A stretch of 64,000 nt of DNA from Afifellaceae bacterium (GCA_028281235.1 JANQKG010000025.1:1-64000), one strand, 5' to 3'. Shown: positions 17,403-26,597, numbered from the stretch's first letter. Translations and numbers: made by a program. The notes: generated by a model from the sequence alone, not told the origin.

Positions 17403-17923
17403 GCGCGCTCCTGTGGAGGCTCGGCCCAGTCTGAGGCGACGCGTCTCAGCTCGCCGGCTTCTTCGGGCAGCATGTCGAGGTGCTGCTTCATCGTATAGCC
17501 CGTCCGAGGATGTTTGAGGTCGGCGGCGAGGTCGCAGAGCGGCGTCATCACGAACCGGCGCTGATGCATACGCGGATGCGGCAGCGTCAACTCGGCCTTA
17601 TCGCTCACGATGTCGCCATACAAAAGGAGATCGAGGTCAAGCGTTCGCGGCCCCCAGGGGATCACGCGCTCGCGGCGGTGGTCGGATTCGATGCGATGCA
17701 AAGTGCGGAGCAGGTCTTGGGGCTTGAGCGTTGTTTCAATCTCCATGGCGGCGTTGAGAAACGGGCCCTGATTTTCAGGGCCGCCGACGGGTGCGGTTTC
17801 GTAGAGCGCTGACACGTGGCTGACCGCGCAGTTCGGTTCTTTGTCGATCGCTGCGACCGCATCCTTCATGTGCTGCATCCGGTCGCCGAGATTTGAGCCG
17901 AGGGCAACGAAGCTTCTAACCAT
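17399..17923 (-). CDS. folK: 2-amino-4-hydroxy-6-hydroxymethyldihydropteridine diphosphokinase
   Basis: A 174-residue HPPK, which transfers pyrophosphate from ATP to 6-hydroxymethyl-dihydropterin. Motifs in order are ALGSNLGDRMQHMKDAV at the N-terminus, SALYETAPVGGPENQGPFLNAA, and the magnesium and ATP signature IPWGPRTLDLDLLLYGD. LPHPRMHQRRFVMTPLCDLA follows. The acidic DLD metal ligands and the loop arginines are present, so it looks active. It overlaps folB by 8 bases upstream and folP-like by 4 downstream. Confidence 0.95.
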   Translation of the reverse strand: MVRSFVALGSNLGDRMQHMKDAVAAIDKEPNCAVSHVSALYETAPVGGPENQGPFLNAAMEIETTLKPQDLLRTLHRIESDHRRERVIPWGPRTLDLDLLLYGDIVSDKAELTLPHPRMHQRRFVMTPLCDLAADLKHPRTGYTMKQHLDMLPEEAGELRRVASDWAEPPQERA

Positions 17924-18332
17924 GGTCGCGGCGGCGATGGATTACGACGCCGACCCGATCGGCATTGTCGAAGATGTCGGGTTTTTGGACGGACACTTTG
18001 ACGGCCGCGACCAAGGCGTTGGAGAGCACGAAAGTGGCAACGGATTCCGCCAAGGTTTCGAGGAGCTCAATGTGCTCGTCCGATGCAGCAAGCGCCTCAA
18101 TGTGCTGAACGATATCGGCGTATGAGACATATGCTCCCGTGGAACGGACGGTCTCCGCATATCCCAACACCGTCTCCGCTTCGATATCGAAGACGACGCT
18201 CTGTCGCCTTGTTCGCTCAAAGTCGTGCACACCCACGAAGGCCTGCACACAAAGCCCGCTTATGGTGATGCGGTCGGGTTCGCCTGCCTCGCGATCCGGC
18301 GAGGGTGGAGCAGGTTTGGCGTCTGAGGTCAT
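17916..18332 (-). CDS. folB: Dihydroneopterin aldolase
   Basis: A 138-residue FolB-family protein with a roughly 20-residue polar N-terminal lead. Motifs are ITISGLCVQAFVGVHDFER, QSVVFDIEAE, a YADIVQHIE helix and ELLETLAESVATFVL holding the substrate-binding Glu. VKVSVQKPDIF holds the catalytic Lys. It would cleave dihydroneopterin to 6-hydroxymethyl-dihydropterin and glycolaldehyde, supplying FolK. It is the first gene of the four-gene operon. The ATG at 18332 is chosen because longer readings are not FolB-like. Confidence 0.9.
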   Translation of the reverse strand: MTSDAKPAPPSPDREAGEPDRITISGLCVQAFVGVHDFERTRRQSVVFDIEAETVLGYAETVRSTGAYVSYADIVQHIEALAASDEHIELLETLAESVATFVLSNALVAAVKVSVQKPDIFDNADRVGVVIHRRRDHG

Positions 18333-18430
18333 CGCGCGGCCGTCCGCGGTGGGATTACGTTGTTTGCTGGTCACGTGAGTAGAAGCCAAACGTGGCGACC
18401 CAGGCAAGGGCGCGCCTGCGCGACAGGGCT

Positions 18431-19273
18431 TCACAGTCGCATCAGCGCAAGGCCGCAAAGCACGGTGACCACCGAGGCGGCGCGCACCCAGGTCACCCGC
18501 TCGCCGAGCCACACCACGCCGATCAACAGCGCAAAAAGGATGCTCGTCTCGCGCAAGGCTGCGACGACGGGTATCGGCGCTACGGTCATGGCCCAGATCA
18601 CGATCCAGTAGGCGGCAAGCTGCAGGGCGCCGCCGGTCAGTCCGGCCAACCAGCTTGCGCCAATCGCATCGAAGAGCGCGCGCCGCTTGAAGAGCAGCAC
18701 ACCGGCGGCGAGCGGCAGCATGTCGAGAAAGAAGAGCCAGGCGACATATTGGTGCGCATTGTCGGCAAGGCGCGCGCCGAGCCCGTCGGCGAGCGTGTAG
18801 CCAGTGATGCAAAGCGACGTCACAACCGCATAGCCGACCGCCTGTGGCGAGGCGAGCAGCACGCGCCAGCCGCCGTCGAGCATCAGCGCCAGGATGCCGA
18901 ACGCCAGGACGACGATGCCGACGATTTCTCCGGTGGTGACGCCCTCGTTGAGGAACACCAGCGCGACAATGAGCGTTGTAAGCGGTGCGGCGCCGCGTAA
19001 GAGCGGATAGACCTTGGTCAGCTCACCGTGATGGTAGGCCATCGCCAAGGCGATGTTGTAGCCGACATGGATGATCGTCGAAGTGATCACGTAGGGCCAC
19101 GCCGGACCGGGCAGCATGGGGAACAGAAACAGCAGCGGGATGGCAAGCAGCCCGGCCGCCCCGACGACCAACGTCATGGCGACGATCTTGTCGCCGGGCA
19201 TGCGGATGATGGCGTTCCACGATGCGTGAAGGAGTGCCGACAGGAGCACTGCGAGTGCAACGAACGTGCTCAT
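18431..19273 (-). CDS. DMT superfamily (EamA) transporter
   Basis: A 280-residue polytopic inner-membrane protein with about ten hydrophobic helices in two EamA-type halves. The second half starts near residue 145 (AVGYAVVTSLCITGYTLADGLGARL). Half-end signatures include LRGAAPLTTLIVALVFLNEGVT and LRETSILFALLIGVVWLGERVT. The family exports metabolites or amino acids; the substrate is unknown. Its ATG overlaps the mpg stop by 4 bases, so both are one transcription unit. Confidence 0.9.
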   Translation of the reverse strand: MSTFVALAVLLSALLHASWNAIIRMPGDKIVAMTLVVGAAGLLAIPLLFLFPMLPGPAWPYVITSTIIHVGYNIALAMAYHHGELTKVYPLLRGAAPLTTLIVALVFLNEGVTTGEIVGIVVLAFGILALMLDGGWRVLLASPQAVGYAVVTSLCITGYTLADGLGARLADNAHQYVAWLFFLDMLPLAAGVLLFKRRALFDAIGASWLAGLTGGALQLAAYWIVIWAMTVAPIPVVAALRETSILFALLIGVVWLGERVTWVRAASVVTVLCGLALMRL

Positions 19274-19917
19274 GTGCGGCGGCCGCCGGGCGGGCCGATC
19301 AGGCGTCGTGGGCCGCTGACAAAGCGGTTGCCGCGCTCAAGGAAGCGCAGCGGACGTTCCGCGTCCTTGGTGATGCCGATACGGGTGGCGGTGATGATGG
19401 CGCCGGTGGGTCCGTGCGCCGCGGCAAGGTAGAGCGGGCCGCCGCCGACGAGGTCAACACCGTCATGGGCGAGCGAGACCTGCATGGCGCCGGCCAGCCG
19501 TCCGGGTCCGCGCGCCAGATCAATGTCGCGGTTCGTGCCGCGGTGTTGGCGCATGGCCGCATGTCCTTCCAGGGGCTCCAGCGCGCGCAGGAGGACCGCC
19601 GCACCGACGCCTTCCTCGTCGCTGGCGACGTTGAGGGCCGGCCAGGTGCCGTAGGCGATATAGACATAGGCGTGGCCGCGCCGCAGGAACATCGCCCGGT
19701 TGCGTTTGGTCATGCCGCGGAAGGCGTGGCTCGCCGCGTCGCCGACAAGATAGGCTTCCGTCTCCACGATACGGCCGGCGAGGCGCGCATTCGCCGTGTC
19801 GTGCACAAGAACCTTGCCAATCAGGAAGCGGGCTAACGCGACCGTGTCGCGCGGCAGCGCCCGGCGGGAGAGCCGGCGCCATGTGTCAGGCAAAGCGGTG
19901 GGGGCGTTCGTGGTCAC
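19270..19917 (-). CDS. mpg: DNA-3-methyladenine glycosylase (AAG/MPG type)
   Basis: A 215-residue alkyladenine DNA glycosylase of the MPG fold, removing 3-methyladenine and other damaged purines. The catalytic Glu is in RIVETEAYLVGDAASHAFRG. Other family blocks are TKRNRAMFLRRGHAYVYIAYG, ALNVASDEEGVGAAVLLRALEPLEG and LARGPGRLAGAMQVSLAHDGVDL. Length is normal. It leads a two-gene unit with the DMT transporter. Confidence 0.94.
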   Translation of the reverse strand: MTTNAPTALPDTWRRLSRRALPRDTVALARFLIGKVLVHDTANARLAGRIVETEAYLVGDAASHAFRGMTKRNRAMFLRRGHAYVYIAYGTWPALNVASDEEGVGAAVLLRALEPLEGHAAMRQHRGTNRDIDLARGPGRLAGAMQVSLAHDGVDLVGGGPLYLAAAHGPTGAIITATRIGITKDAERPLRFLERGNRFVSGPRRLIGPPGGRRT

Positions 19918-20000
19918 GCGCTCCCCTTAGACGATCAAAGGCGACGGTCTTAGCGGAAAGTGCGGGGGATTTGCAGCGCGGGAGTATCGGTTGTCTGACT

Positions 20001-21695
20001 TCAGCGCTGCGTCGTTTCCCAGGCGGGGTTGATCCAAGGCTGAAGATTGGAGGCGGGGAGGGGCGGCCGGTCCAGGATGAGATCGGCGGCGCGTTCACCC
20101 ACCATGATGGAGGGGGCGTTGGTGTTGCCGTTGGTGATTGTGGGGAAGATGGAGGAATCGACTACGCGCAGGCCGTGCGTGCTGATCACCCGGCAATCGG
20201 AATCGACCACCGACGTCACCTCATCGGCCGGGCCCATGCGACACGTACCGCAGGGATGGTAGGCGCTTTCCACATGGTCACGGACGAAGTCGTCGAGTGC
20301 GTCGTCAGACTGCACCGCGCTGCCCGGTGCGATCTCCTCGCCGCCAAAGGCAGCAAGGGCGGGCTGCGCAAAGATCTCGCGCGTCAGGCGGATGGCGTGG
20401 CGGAAATCGCTCCAGTCCTCAGGCTCAGCCATGTAGTTGAAACGGATGGCGGGCGCCGCCCGGGGGTCGCCTGACTTGAGGCGCACGGCGCCGCGCGAGG
20501 CGGAGCGCATGGGGCCGACATGCACCTGAAAGCCGTGGGCATTTGCTGCCGCTCGGCCGTCATAGCGCACCGCCGCCGGGAGGAAGTGAAGCTGCAGGTC
20601 AGGGGTGGGGATGCCGGCGCGCGAACGAATGAAGGCGCAGGCTTCAAAGTGATTGGAGGCGCCGAGGCCGCTCTGCCAGGCCATCCATTGCAGCCCGATC
20701 CTGACGCGCGCGCGCAGTCCGAGATGGGCGTTCAGCGTTATTGCGTGGCGGCAGGTCTGCTGCACGTAGACTTCCAGATGGTCCTGCAGATTGCCGCCGA
20801 CACCGGGCCGGTTGGCGACAATTTCAATGCCGTGGGCGCTGAGATGCTCAGCCGGGCCGATGCCGGACAGCATGAGAAGCTGTGGAGAGTTGAAGGCGGA
20901 TGCAGCGACGATCACCTCTTTGCGCGCGCCTACGGTCTCCTGGCGGCCGCGCCGCCGGACCGACACGCCGACAGCGCGACGCCCCTCAAAGAGAATGCGC
21001 TCGGCGCGCGCGCCGGTGATCAGCCGCACATTGGGGCGCTTCAGGGCGGGGCGCAGATAGGCGTTGGCGGCCGACCACCGGCGACCCTTCCACACATTCA
21101 TCTCCATCGGGCCGAAACCTTCCTGCTGCGCGCCGTTGTAATCGGCGGTGAAGGGATAGCCAGCCTCAAGGCCGGCCTCGGTGAAGGCTTGGTAGAGGGG
21201 GTTTGTCATGGAGCCACGGGTGACATGCAGTGGGCCGTCCGTGCCGCGCCAGCCAAGCGCGCCGTTGGCGGCGCCATTGCCGTTCGTGGCCCCGTGTCCG
21301 TTAAGGTGCGCGTTCTCCATCCGTTTGAAATAGGGAAGCACGTTCCGGAAGCCCCAGCCCGTGGCGCCTTGCTCCTCCCAGCGGTCGAAATCGGCGGCAT
21401 GGCCGCGCACATAGACCATGCCGTTGATGGAGGAGGAGCCACCGACGACCTTTCCGCGCGGTGCTGAGAGACGACGCCCGCCCAGATGCGGCTCCGGCTC
21501 CGTCTTGTAGCCCCAATCATAGGCGCGCATGTTCATGGGGATGGAGAACGCCGCCGGCATCTGGATCAGCGGCCCGAAATCGCTGCCGCCATATTCAAGC
21601 ACCAGCACGGAATGCCGCCCGTCCTCCGACAGGCGATAGGCGAGCGCGCAGCCGGCGGAGCCGGCGCCGATGATGACGTAATCGGCTTCAGGCAT
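20001..21695 (-). CDS. betA: Choline dehydrogenase (GMC oxidoreductase)
   Basis: A 564-residue FAD-dependent GMC oxidoreductase that oxidises choline to betaine aldehyde. The N-terminal Rossmann motif is [17 protein letters not shown]. The GMC signature is [30 protein letters not shown]. Strong BetA-like blocks are [45 protein letters not shown] and [15 protein letters not shown] with the active-site His; [22 protein letters not shown] closes the protein. The ATG at 21695 overlaps betI by 8 bases; a start at 21716 is possible. Context (betI, choXWV) supports choline as substrate. No betB is in the window, so betaine aldehyde oxidation is encoded elsewhere. Confidence 0.93.
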   Translation of the reverse strand: MPEADYVIIGAGSAGCALAYRLSEDGRHSVLVLEYGGSDFGPLIQMPAAFSIPMNMRAYDWGYKTEPEPHLGGRRLSAPRGKVVGGSSSINGMVYVRGHAADFDRWEEQGATGWGFRNVLPYFKRMENAHLNGHGATNGNGAANGALGWRGTDGPLHVTRGSMTNPLYQAFTEAGLEAGYPFTADYNGAQQEGFGPMEMNVWKGRRWSAANAYLRPALKRPNVRLITGARAERILFEGRRAVGVSVRRRGRQETVGARKEVIVAASAFNSPQLLMLSGIGPAEHLSAHGIEIVANRPGVGGNLQDHLEVYVQQTCRHAITLNAHLGLRARVRIGLQWMAWQSGLGASNHFEACAFIRSRAGIPTPDLQLHFLPAAVRYDGRAAANAHGFQVHVGPMRSASRGAVRLKSGDPRAAPAIRFNYMAEPEDWSDFRHAIRLTREIFAQPALAAFGGEEIAPGSAVQSDDALDDFVRDHVESAYHPCGTCRMGPADEVTSVVDSDCRVISTHGLRVVDSSIFPTITNGNTNAPSIMVGERAADLILDRPPLPASNLQPWINPAWETTQR

Positions 21696-22275
21696 CTTTG
21701 CGTTTGAGTGCGTCATTGATGGCGCGCTCAACCAGATCCGCTGCGCCCTCCGCGTCGGGCCCGCTCTCCGCAAGCGAGCGTCTGATCCACAATCCGTCGA
21801 TAAGCGAGGCGGCCATCTCCGCCACGCGTTCGGCCTGGGCGCGCGATGTGAGGTCGCGCAGCGCATGCAGGAGATTGCTCTCCAGGCGGCGCGTATAGAT
21901 GCGCAAGAGCCGGCGCGCTTCCGGATCTGTCTGCGCCTGAACATAAAAGGCGAGCCAGGCGGAGATCACGGCGGGGCGGAACTGGCAGGCGGAGAAGTTG
22001 CCACGGATGACAGCCGATATCCGCTCCTGCGGCGAGTTCGCCTTGGCGAGCTCGGCCTGCACTTCGTCGCCGAGCTCGGCCAGGAGATGGCGCATCGTCG
22101 CTAAGAGCAGCTGGTCCTTGCCGCCGAAATAATGGTGCGCCAGCGCCGCCGAGACGCCGGCGCGGCGGGCGATCTCGCCCATGGTCACGTGGCCCATGCC
22201 GCGATCGTGTATGGCGTCGATCGCAGCGACGATCAGCGCCTTGCGGCGCAGCGGCTCCATCCCGATCCGCGGCAT
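21688..22275 (-). CDS. betI: BetI, TetR-type choline-responsive repressor
   Basis: A 195-residue TetR family regulator, exactly the usual BetI length. The N-terminus [20 protein letters not shown] and the [26 protein letters not shown] match BetI. The later blocks [17 protein letters not shown] and [15 protein letters not shown] do too. BetI represses choline uptake and oxidation genes until choline is present. GAGGAG precedes the ATG. A 10-base-arm palindrome at 22322-22345 in the divergent promoter region is the likely operator. Confidence 0.94.
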   Translation of the reverse strand: MPRIGMEPLRRKALIVAAIDAIHDRGMGHVTMGEIARRAGVSAALAHHYFGGKDQLLLATMRHLLAELGDEVQAELAKANSPQERISAVIRGNFSACQFRPAVISAWLAFYVQAQTDPEARRLLRIYTRRLESNLLHALRDLTSRAQAERVAEMAASLIDGLWIRRSLAESGPDAEGAADLVERAINDALKRKDA

Positions 22276-22321
22276 TGTCGCTCCTCATTTCCCTTCGTTT
22301 TCAGGGGCAGCGCATAGAGGT

Positions 22322-22345
22322 TTTTGATTGACTGATCAATCAAAA
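22322..22345. promoter_or_regulatory. BetI operator
   Basis: A perfect inverted repeat with 10-base arms, TTTTGATTGA and TCAATCAAAA, around CTGA. It lies 46 bases upstream of betI and 99 bases upstream of choX. The TTGATTG...CAATCAA form resembles known BetI sites. It can control both divergent units. Confidence 0.85.
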
Positions 22346-22444
22346 TAAACTTGCCAAGCCGCCGCCCTTGGTGTTTCGATGAAACGAGGCGGTGCCGGCG
22401 GCAAGCGGGCGGACGCGCCAGAAAACAAGCCCAGGGAGACTTCG

Positions 22445-23389
22445 ATGCGAGTATGTCTGAAGGCAGCGGCAGGCGCCGTCGCCATCCTTGCCTTATCCGC
22501 CGCAAATGCCGCCGCGCAGGACCCGGAGAGCTGCTCGCCGGTGCGTTTCTCCGACGTCGGCTGGACCGATATCACGGCGACGACCGCGGCCACGACCACG
22601 GTGCTTGAGGCGCTCGGCTACGAGACCGACGTGAAGGTGCTGTCGGTGCCCGTCACCTATGCGTCGCTGAAGAACGGCGACATCGACGTCTTCCTCGGCA
22701 ATTGGATGCCGACCATGGAAGCGGACATTGCGCCTTATCGCGAGGACGGCTCGGTGGAGACGATCGCCACCAATCTGGAAGGCGCGAAATACACGCTCGC
22801 CGTGCCGCAATACACATTCGACGCCGGCCTTAAGAGTTTTCAAGACATCGCCAATTTCAAGGATCAGCTCGACGGTGAGATTTACGGCATCGAGCCCGGC
22901 AATGACGGCAACCGCTTGATCCTCGACATGATCGAGGGCGACACGTTCGGTTTGTCCGGCTTCGAACTCGTGGAATCCTCCGAGCAGGGCATGCTGGCGC
23001 AAGTGCAGCGTTCGGTCGCCCGCGATCAGCATATCGTCTTCCTCGGCTGGGAGCCGCATCCCATGAACGCCAATTTCGACATGGCGTATCTGGCGGGCGG
23101 CGACGACATCTTTGGCCCGGATTATGGCGGCGCGACCGTCTACACCAATGTCCGCCAGGGCTATGTCGGCGAGTGCCCCAATGTCGGAAAGTTCCTCACC
23201 AATCTCGTCTTCTCGCTCGCGATGGAGAACGAGATCATGGGCGCCATCCTGAACGACGGCGCCGACCCGGGCGACGCCGCCACGGCGTGGCTAAAGGCCA
23301 ATATGGGCGTGCTCGACGGGTGGCTTGACGGCGTGACCACGGCCGGCGGCGAGCCGGGCCTGGCGGCGGTACAGGCCAGCCTCCAATAA
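22445..23389 (+). CDS. choX: Choline ABC transporter substrate-binding protein
   Basis: A 314-residue periplasmic binding protein of the ProX/OpuAC type. The signal peptide is MRVCLKAAAGAVAILALSAANAAA. Residues expected for the choline pocket are all visible: W40 and D42 (VGWTD), W87 (GNWMP), Y116 (AKYTLAV), N153 (EPGNDG) and W202 (GWEPHPMN). They sit at a constant offset of three from the pocket residues described for Sinorhizobium ChoX (W43, D45, W90, Y119, N156, W205). This supports choline rather than only betaine. AGGGAGAC precedes the ATG at 22445. It is divergent to betI. Confidence 0.93.
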   Translation: MRVCLKAAAGAVAILALSAANAAAQDPESCSPVRFSDVGWTDITATTAATTTVLEALGYETDVKVLSVPVTYASLKNGDIDVFLGNWMPTMEADIAPYREDGSVETIATNLEGAKYTLAVPQYTFDAGLKSFQDIANFKDQLDGEIYGIEPGNDGNRLILDMIEGDTFGLSGFELVESSEQGMLAQVQRSVARDQHIVFLGWEPHPMNANFDMAYLAGGDDIFGPDYGGATVYTNVRQGYVGECPNVGKFLTNLVFSLAMENEIMGAILNDGADPGDAATAWLKANMGVLDGWLDGVTTAGGEPGLAAVQASLQ

Positions 23390-23397
23390 GCTGACCC

Positions 23398-23430
23398 GGG
23401 GAGGCGCCATCACTCATGTGATGCCTCCCC
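23398..23430 (+). terminator. Hairpin after choX
   Basis: GGGGAGGC pairs with GCCTCCCC, continued after a 3-base bulge by ATCAC and GTGAT around a TCAT loop. It starts 9 bases after the choX stop. There is no long T-run, so it may be a partial terminator or an mRNA-stabilising hairpin. Either would keep binding-protein levels above those of the permease and ATPase. Confidence 0.7.
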
Positions 23431-23435
23431 TTCCT

Positions 23436-23495
23436 CTAGAGCTTGATCCCGAAAAGTGGAGACCGGCTTTCGGATACGATCATGCTCCAACAAAG
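23436..23495. repeat. Dispersed palindromic repeat, copy 2
   Basis: An inverted-orientation copy of the repeat at 2-99 and 36152-36210, reading CTAGAGCTTGATCCCGAAAA at one end and ATCATGCTCCAACAAAG at the other. It lies between choX and choW, directly behind the hairpin at 23398-23430. One arm has changed CATGATC to CTTGATC. Confidence 0.85.
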
Positions 23496-23554
23496 AGAGT
23501 GAGCCTCCATTCTGATTCAATCAGGATGGAAAAGGCCCTAAGGGGGCGGCCCGC

Positions 23555-24412
23555 ATGGACTGGCTGACGAATTACGACTGGCTGACGAGCTACAAGATCC
23601 CCGTCGGCCGCACCGCCAAGGCCGGCGTCGATTGGCTGCAGGCGCATGGCGGGGCGGTGTTCGACGCGATCTCCGAAGGCCTGCAGGCGGGGATCGATGC
23701 GATTTTGTGGGTGCTGCAGGCGCCCAACCCGCTCATCGTCATCGCGGCAATCGTCGTCCTCTCCTATGCGCTTCGCCGCTCGATCCTGTTTGCAGTGCTC
23801 ATCGCCGTCGGGCTCCTCTTCATCGTCAACCAGGGCTACTGGGAGGCCACGACAGAGACGCTTGCGCTTGTCGTGTCGTCGGCGTTGATCTGCATGGCGG
23901 TCGGCGTGCCCATTGGCATTGCCGCCGCGCATCGGCCAAGGCTCTACGCAGCGCTCAGGCCCATTCTCGACCTCATGCAGACATTGCCGAGCTTCGTCTA
24001 TCTCATCCCGGCGATCGTGTTTTTCGGCATCGGCATGGTTCCGGGCCTTATCGCCACGGCGATCTTCGTCGTGCCGGCCCCCATCCGGCTGACGCATCTC
24101 GGCATCTCAACCACGCCGCGCCACCTGCTTGAAGCAGCGGAGGCGTTCGGCGCCACGCGGCGGCAATTGCTGTGGAAGGTGGAGCTGCCGTTCGCCACGC
24201 CGCAGATCATGGCGGGTCTGACGCAGACTATCATGCTGTCGCTGTCCATGGTGGTGATTGCAGCTCTGGTTGGCGCCGACGGGCTCGGCGTACCGGTGGT
24301 GCGCGCGCTCAACTCCGTCAATATCGGCATGGGCTTTGAGGCGGGGCTGGTCATCGTGCTGGTGGCGATCATTCTCGACAGGCTTCTGCGCGCCCGCGAG
24401 AAGGCTGAGTGA
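23555..24412 (+). CDS. choW: Choline ABC transporter permease
   Basis: A 285-residue inner-membrane permease of the ProW/OpuAB type. After an amphipathic N-terminus, hydrophobic segments begin at about residue 60. The family block MQTLPSFVYLIPAIVFFGIG and the EAA loop EAAEAFGATRRQLLWKVELPFATPQIMAGL are clear. The protein ends near ALNSVNIGMGFEAGLVIVLVAIILDRL. AAGGGGGC lies before the ATG. Its stop overlaps the choV start (TGATG), so the two are coupled. Confidence 0.93.
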   Translation: MDWLTNYDWLTSYKIPVGRTAKAGVDWLQAHGGAVFDAISEGLQAGIDAILWVLQAPNPLIVIAAIVVLSYALRRSILFAVLIAVGLLFIVNQGYWEATTETLALVVSSALICMAVGVPIGIAAAHRPRLYAALRPILDLMQTLPSFVYLIPAIVFFGIGMVPGLIATAIFVVPAPIRLTHLGISTTPRHLLEAAEAFGATRRQLLWKVELPFATPQIMAGLTQTIMLSLSMVVIAALVGADGLGVPVVRALNSVNIGMGFEAGLVIVLVAIILDRLLRAREKAE

Positions 24413-25614
24413 TGGCGGCGGCGGAGACGCCACGACGCGAAGTCGTCGCGTTCCGCGATGTTGACATCGTCTTCGGCAGCGATCCGGCACGCGCCCTGCC
24501 GCTCATCGATGCCGGCAAGAGCCGCGCGGAGATCGTTGAGCAGACCGGGCAGATCGTTGGCGTCAAGCACGCGACGCTTTCCGTCTATGAGGGTGAGATC
24601 GTTGTGCTGATGGGCTTGTCGGGATCGGGTAAGTCGACGCTCATCCGCGCGGTCAACGCGCTCAACAGAATCGCGCGCGGCAGCGTCACGGTCTTTGACG
24701 GCAATGAGGACGTGGATGTTCAGACCTGCTCGGCGAACCGGCTTCGCGCGCTCCGCCGGCATCGCGTCGCGATGGTGTTTCAGCAATTCGGGCTGCTTCC
24801 CTGGCGCACAGTGAACGACAATGTTGCGCTCGGCTTGGAGCTTGACGGCGTTCCGCGGCGCAGGCGTATGGAGCATGTCACTGCGCAGCTTGAGCTGGTC
24901 GGGCTCGCCGGCTGGGGTGACAAGCGCGTGCACGAACTCTCCGGCGGCATGCAGCAGCGCGTCGGCCTCGCTCGTGCGTTTGCCACCGAGGCGCCGATCC
25001 TGTTGATGGACGAACCGTTCTCTGCGCTCGATCCGCTCATTCGCGTGCGCCTGCAGGACGAGCTGCTGGAGCTGCAGCGCAAGCTCAACCGCACGATCAT
25101 CTTCGTTAGCCACGACCTCGACGAGGCGCTGAAGATCGGCTCGCGCATTGCCATCATGGAGGGCGGAGAGATCGTGCAGGTCGGTACGCCGCAGGACATC
25201 GTGCTCAGCCCGTCGAGCGATTATGTGCGCGATTTCGTGGCGCATATGAACCCGCTCAATGTGCTGCGCGCTCAGGAGATCATGACGCCGATCGGATCGT
25301 TCCCGCGCTCCGGCGCCAATGGCGGGCTCAAGGTTGATGACGGGCTGACGCTGACGCTTGACGGTGAAGTGTGGCGCGACGATGCGCCGGTCTACGTCGT
25401 TTCGCTGGAGCGGCTGGAGGCGGCACCGCGCCGGGCCTGCATTGCCGTAGACGGCGAGACGCCGCTGAGGGCGCTCATCAACGCGCGCCTCAGGCATACC
25501 GGGCCCTTCCTGGTCCACGAGGATGGCTTGGTGGGTGGGCTGATCCGCGACGAGGACCTGTTTCGCTGCCTCACCAATCAGCGCTCTGGCGATGCGTCGG
25601 CCGGGTCGGCCTGA
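24412..25614 (+). CDS. choV: Choline/betaine ABC transporter ATP-binding protein
   Basis: A 400-residue quaternary-amine ATPase of the ProV type. Walker A is GLSGSGKSTLIRAVNAL, signature LSGGMQQRVGLARAFA, Walker B ILLMDEPFSALDPLIR, and SHDLDEALKIGSRIAIMEGGEIVQVG follows. The C-terminal about 110 residues form the CBS-like regulatory region seen in ProV/OpuAA, used for osmotic or ionic-strength control. The ATG at 24412 is chosen over a GTG one codon before. It is the last gene of choXWV. Confidence 0.93.
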   Translation: MAAAETPRREVVAFRDVDIVFGSDPARALPLIDAGKSRAEIVEQTGQIVGVKHATLSVYEGEIVVLMGLSGSGKSTLIRAVNALNRIARGSVTVFDGNEDVDVQTCSANRLRALRRHRVAMVFQQFGLLPWRTVNDNVALGLELDGVPRRRRMEHVTAQLELVGLAGWGDKRVHELSGGMQQRVGLARAFATEAPILLMDEPFSALDPLIRVRLQDELLELQRKLNRTIIFVSHDLDEALKIGSRIAIMEGGEIVQVGTPQDIVLSPSSDYVRDFVAHMNPLNVLRAQEIMTPIGSFPRSGANGGLKVDDGLTLTLDGEVWRDDAPVYVVSLERLEAAPRRACIAVDGETPLRALINARLRHTGPFLVHEDGLVGGLIRDEDLFRCLTNQRSGDASAGSA

Positions 25615-25637
25615 GCCGAGAACTGTGCGCGCCGCCA

Positions 25638-25666
25638 TTGACATAGGCGGTTAGGCGCACCTAAGT
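25638..25666 (+). promoter_or_regulatory. Candidate promoter of rpmJ
   Basis: TTGACA at 25638-25643 is followed after 17 bases by CTAAGT at 25661-25666. The -35 matches consensus and the spacing is ideal; the -10 is weak. It lies 52 bases before the rpmJ ATG. Confidence 0.5.
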
Positions 25667-25717
25667 GCGGCGCGACATCTTTGGCGCGCAATGCCTCGGC
25701 GCGCAGGACGGCAGAGA

Positions 25718-25843
25718 ATGAAGATCAGAAATTCCCTCAGGTCGCTGAAGAAGCGGCACCGCGAAAACCGCGTCGTGCGGCGCAAGGGACGCGTTTACGT
25801 CATCAATAAGACGCAGAAGCGCTTCAAGGCGCGCCAGGGCTAA
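25718..25843 (+). CDS. rpmJ: 50S ribosomal protein L36, cysteine-free form
   Basis: A 41-residue protein beginning [20 protein letters not shown] and ending [12 protein letters not shown], the alphaproteobacterial form of ribosomal protein L36. It binds 23S rRNA in the large subunit. There is no cysteine, so the zinc ribbon of the canonical form is missing; this is usual for this lineage. The gene stands alone rather than in the spc operon. Confidence 0.95.
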   Translation: MKIRNSLRSLKKRHRENRVVRRKGRVYVINKTQKRFKARQG

Positions 25844-25923
25844 GCGGCAGCGCCCAAGCACTCACCCAGGCACCCAAGCGAACGTGTTTTGACCGCGCGG
25901 CCGGAGCGCTTTAGCGTTCGGCC

Positions 25924-26511
25924 ATGATGCGTTTCGTCGCGATTCTCGCACTCTCGTTAACGATGGCCGTGGCCGCGGCGCGGGCCGAGGTTGAGGATGA
26001 TCCGGACATCCTGACGCCGCGTGCGATCGGTGAGCTGTCGCTCGATGCGCTGTTTGAGAAGCTGCCGGAAAACGCCGATACGCAGACCGGCAAGCGGATT
26101 GAGCGCGAAATCCTCAGCCGCTTCAACACGTCCGGGAGCGCCACGGCCGACCTGCTTCTGGCCTGGGCGACGGATGCGACGGACAAGAAGAGATATTCGC
26201 AGGCGCTCGACCTGCTCGATCAGATCATCGTGCTGAAGCCCGATTTCGCTGAGGCGTGGAACAAGCGCGCCACCGTCTATTATCTGCTTGACGATTACGG
26301 CGCCTCGCTGGCCGACATCCGCGAAACGCTGGCGCTTGAGCCGCGCCATTTCGGCGCGCTTTCGGGGCTCGGCGTCATCCTCCAGGCGCTCGACCGCGAT
26401 GTGGAGGCGATAGCGGTCTTCCGGCGGACGCTGAAGATCAATCCGCAGCTGAAGAAGATCGAAGAATCGCTCGAGCGGCTGGAGAAGAAGGCCACTGCCC
26501 GCGAGATTTGA
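25924..26511 (+). CDS. Periplasmic tetratricopeptide-repeat protein
   Basis: A 195-residue protein with signal peptide MMRFVAILALSLTMAVAAARA and two to three TPR units from about residue 75. Examples are ALDLLDQIIVLKPDFAEAWNKRATVYYLLDDYGASLADIRETLALEPRHFGALSGLGVILQ by position 90-150. TPRs mediate protein contacts; the partner is unknown. A start one codon later is equally possible. It is convergent with pyk, separated by a hairpin at 26548-26568. Confidence 0.87.
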   Translation: MMRFVAILALSLTMAVAAARAEVEDDPDILTPRAIGELSLDALFEKLPENADTQTGKRIEREILSRFNTSGSATADLLLAWATDATDKKRYSQALDLLDQIIVLKPDFAEAWNKRATVYYLLDDYGASLADIRETLALEPRHFGALSGLGVILQALDRDVEAIAVFRRTLKINPQLKKIEESLERLEKKATAREI

Positions 26512-26547
26512 GGCGCCTCCTCGCTTGCCGAAGTGCGGTTGGGTGGA

Positions 26548-26568
26548 TTGCCGGGTCGAGCCCGGCAA
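26548..26568. terminator. Hairpin between convergent TPR and pyk genes
   Basis: TTGCCGGG and CCCGGCAA form a perfect 8-base stem with a TCGAG loop in the short gap between two convergent genes. It can act as a bidirectional terminator. The sequence also resembles the CCGGG...AATGACGAC intergenic palindromes common in this order. Confidence 0.65.
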
Positions 26569-26597
26569 TGACGACAGCTGGCGGCGTCCCGGCCTAG

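Noticed and set aside
23998..25644. A 548-codon open frame on the minus strand
   Set aside because: It is antisense to choW and choV, both of which carry all family motifs; the frame reads Arg/His/Asp-rich sequence with no domain.
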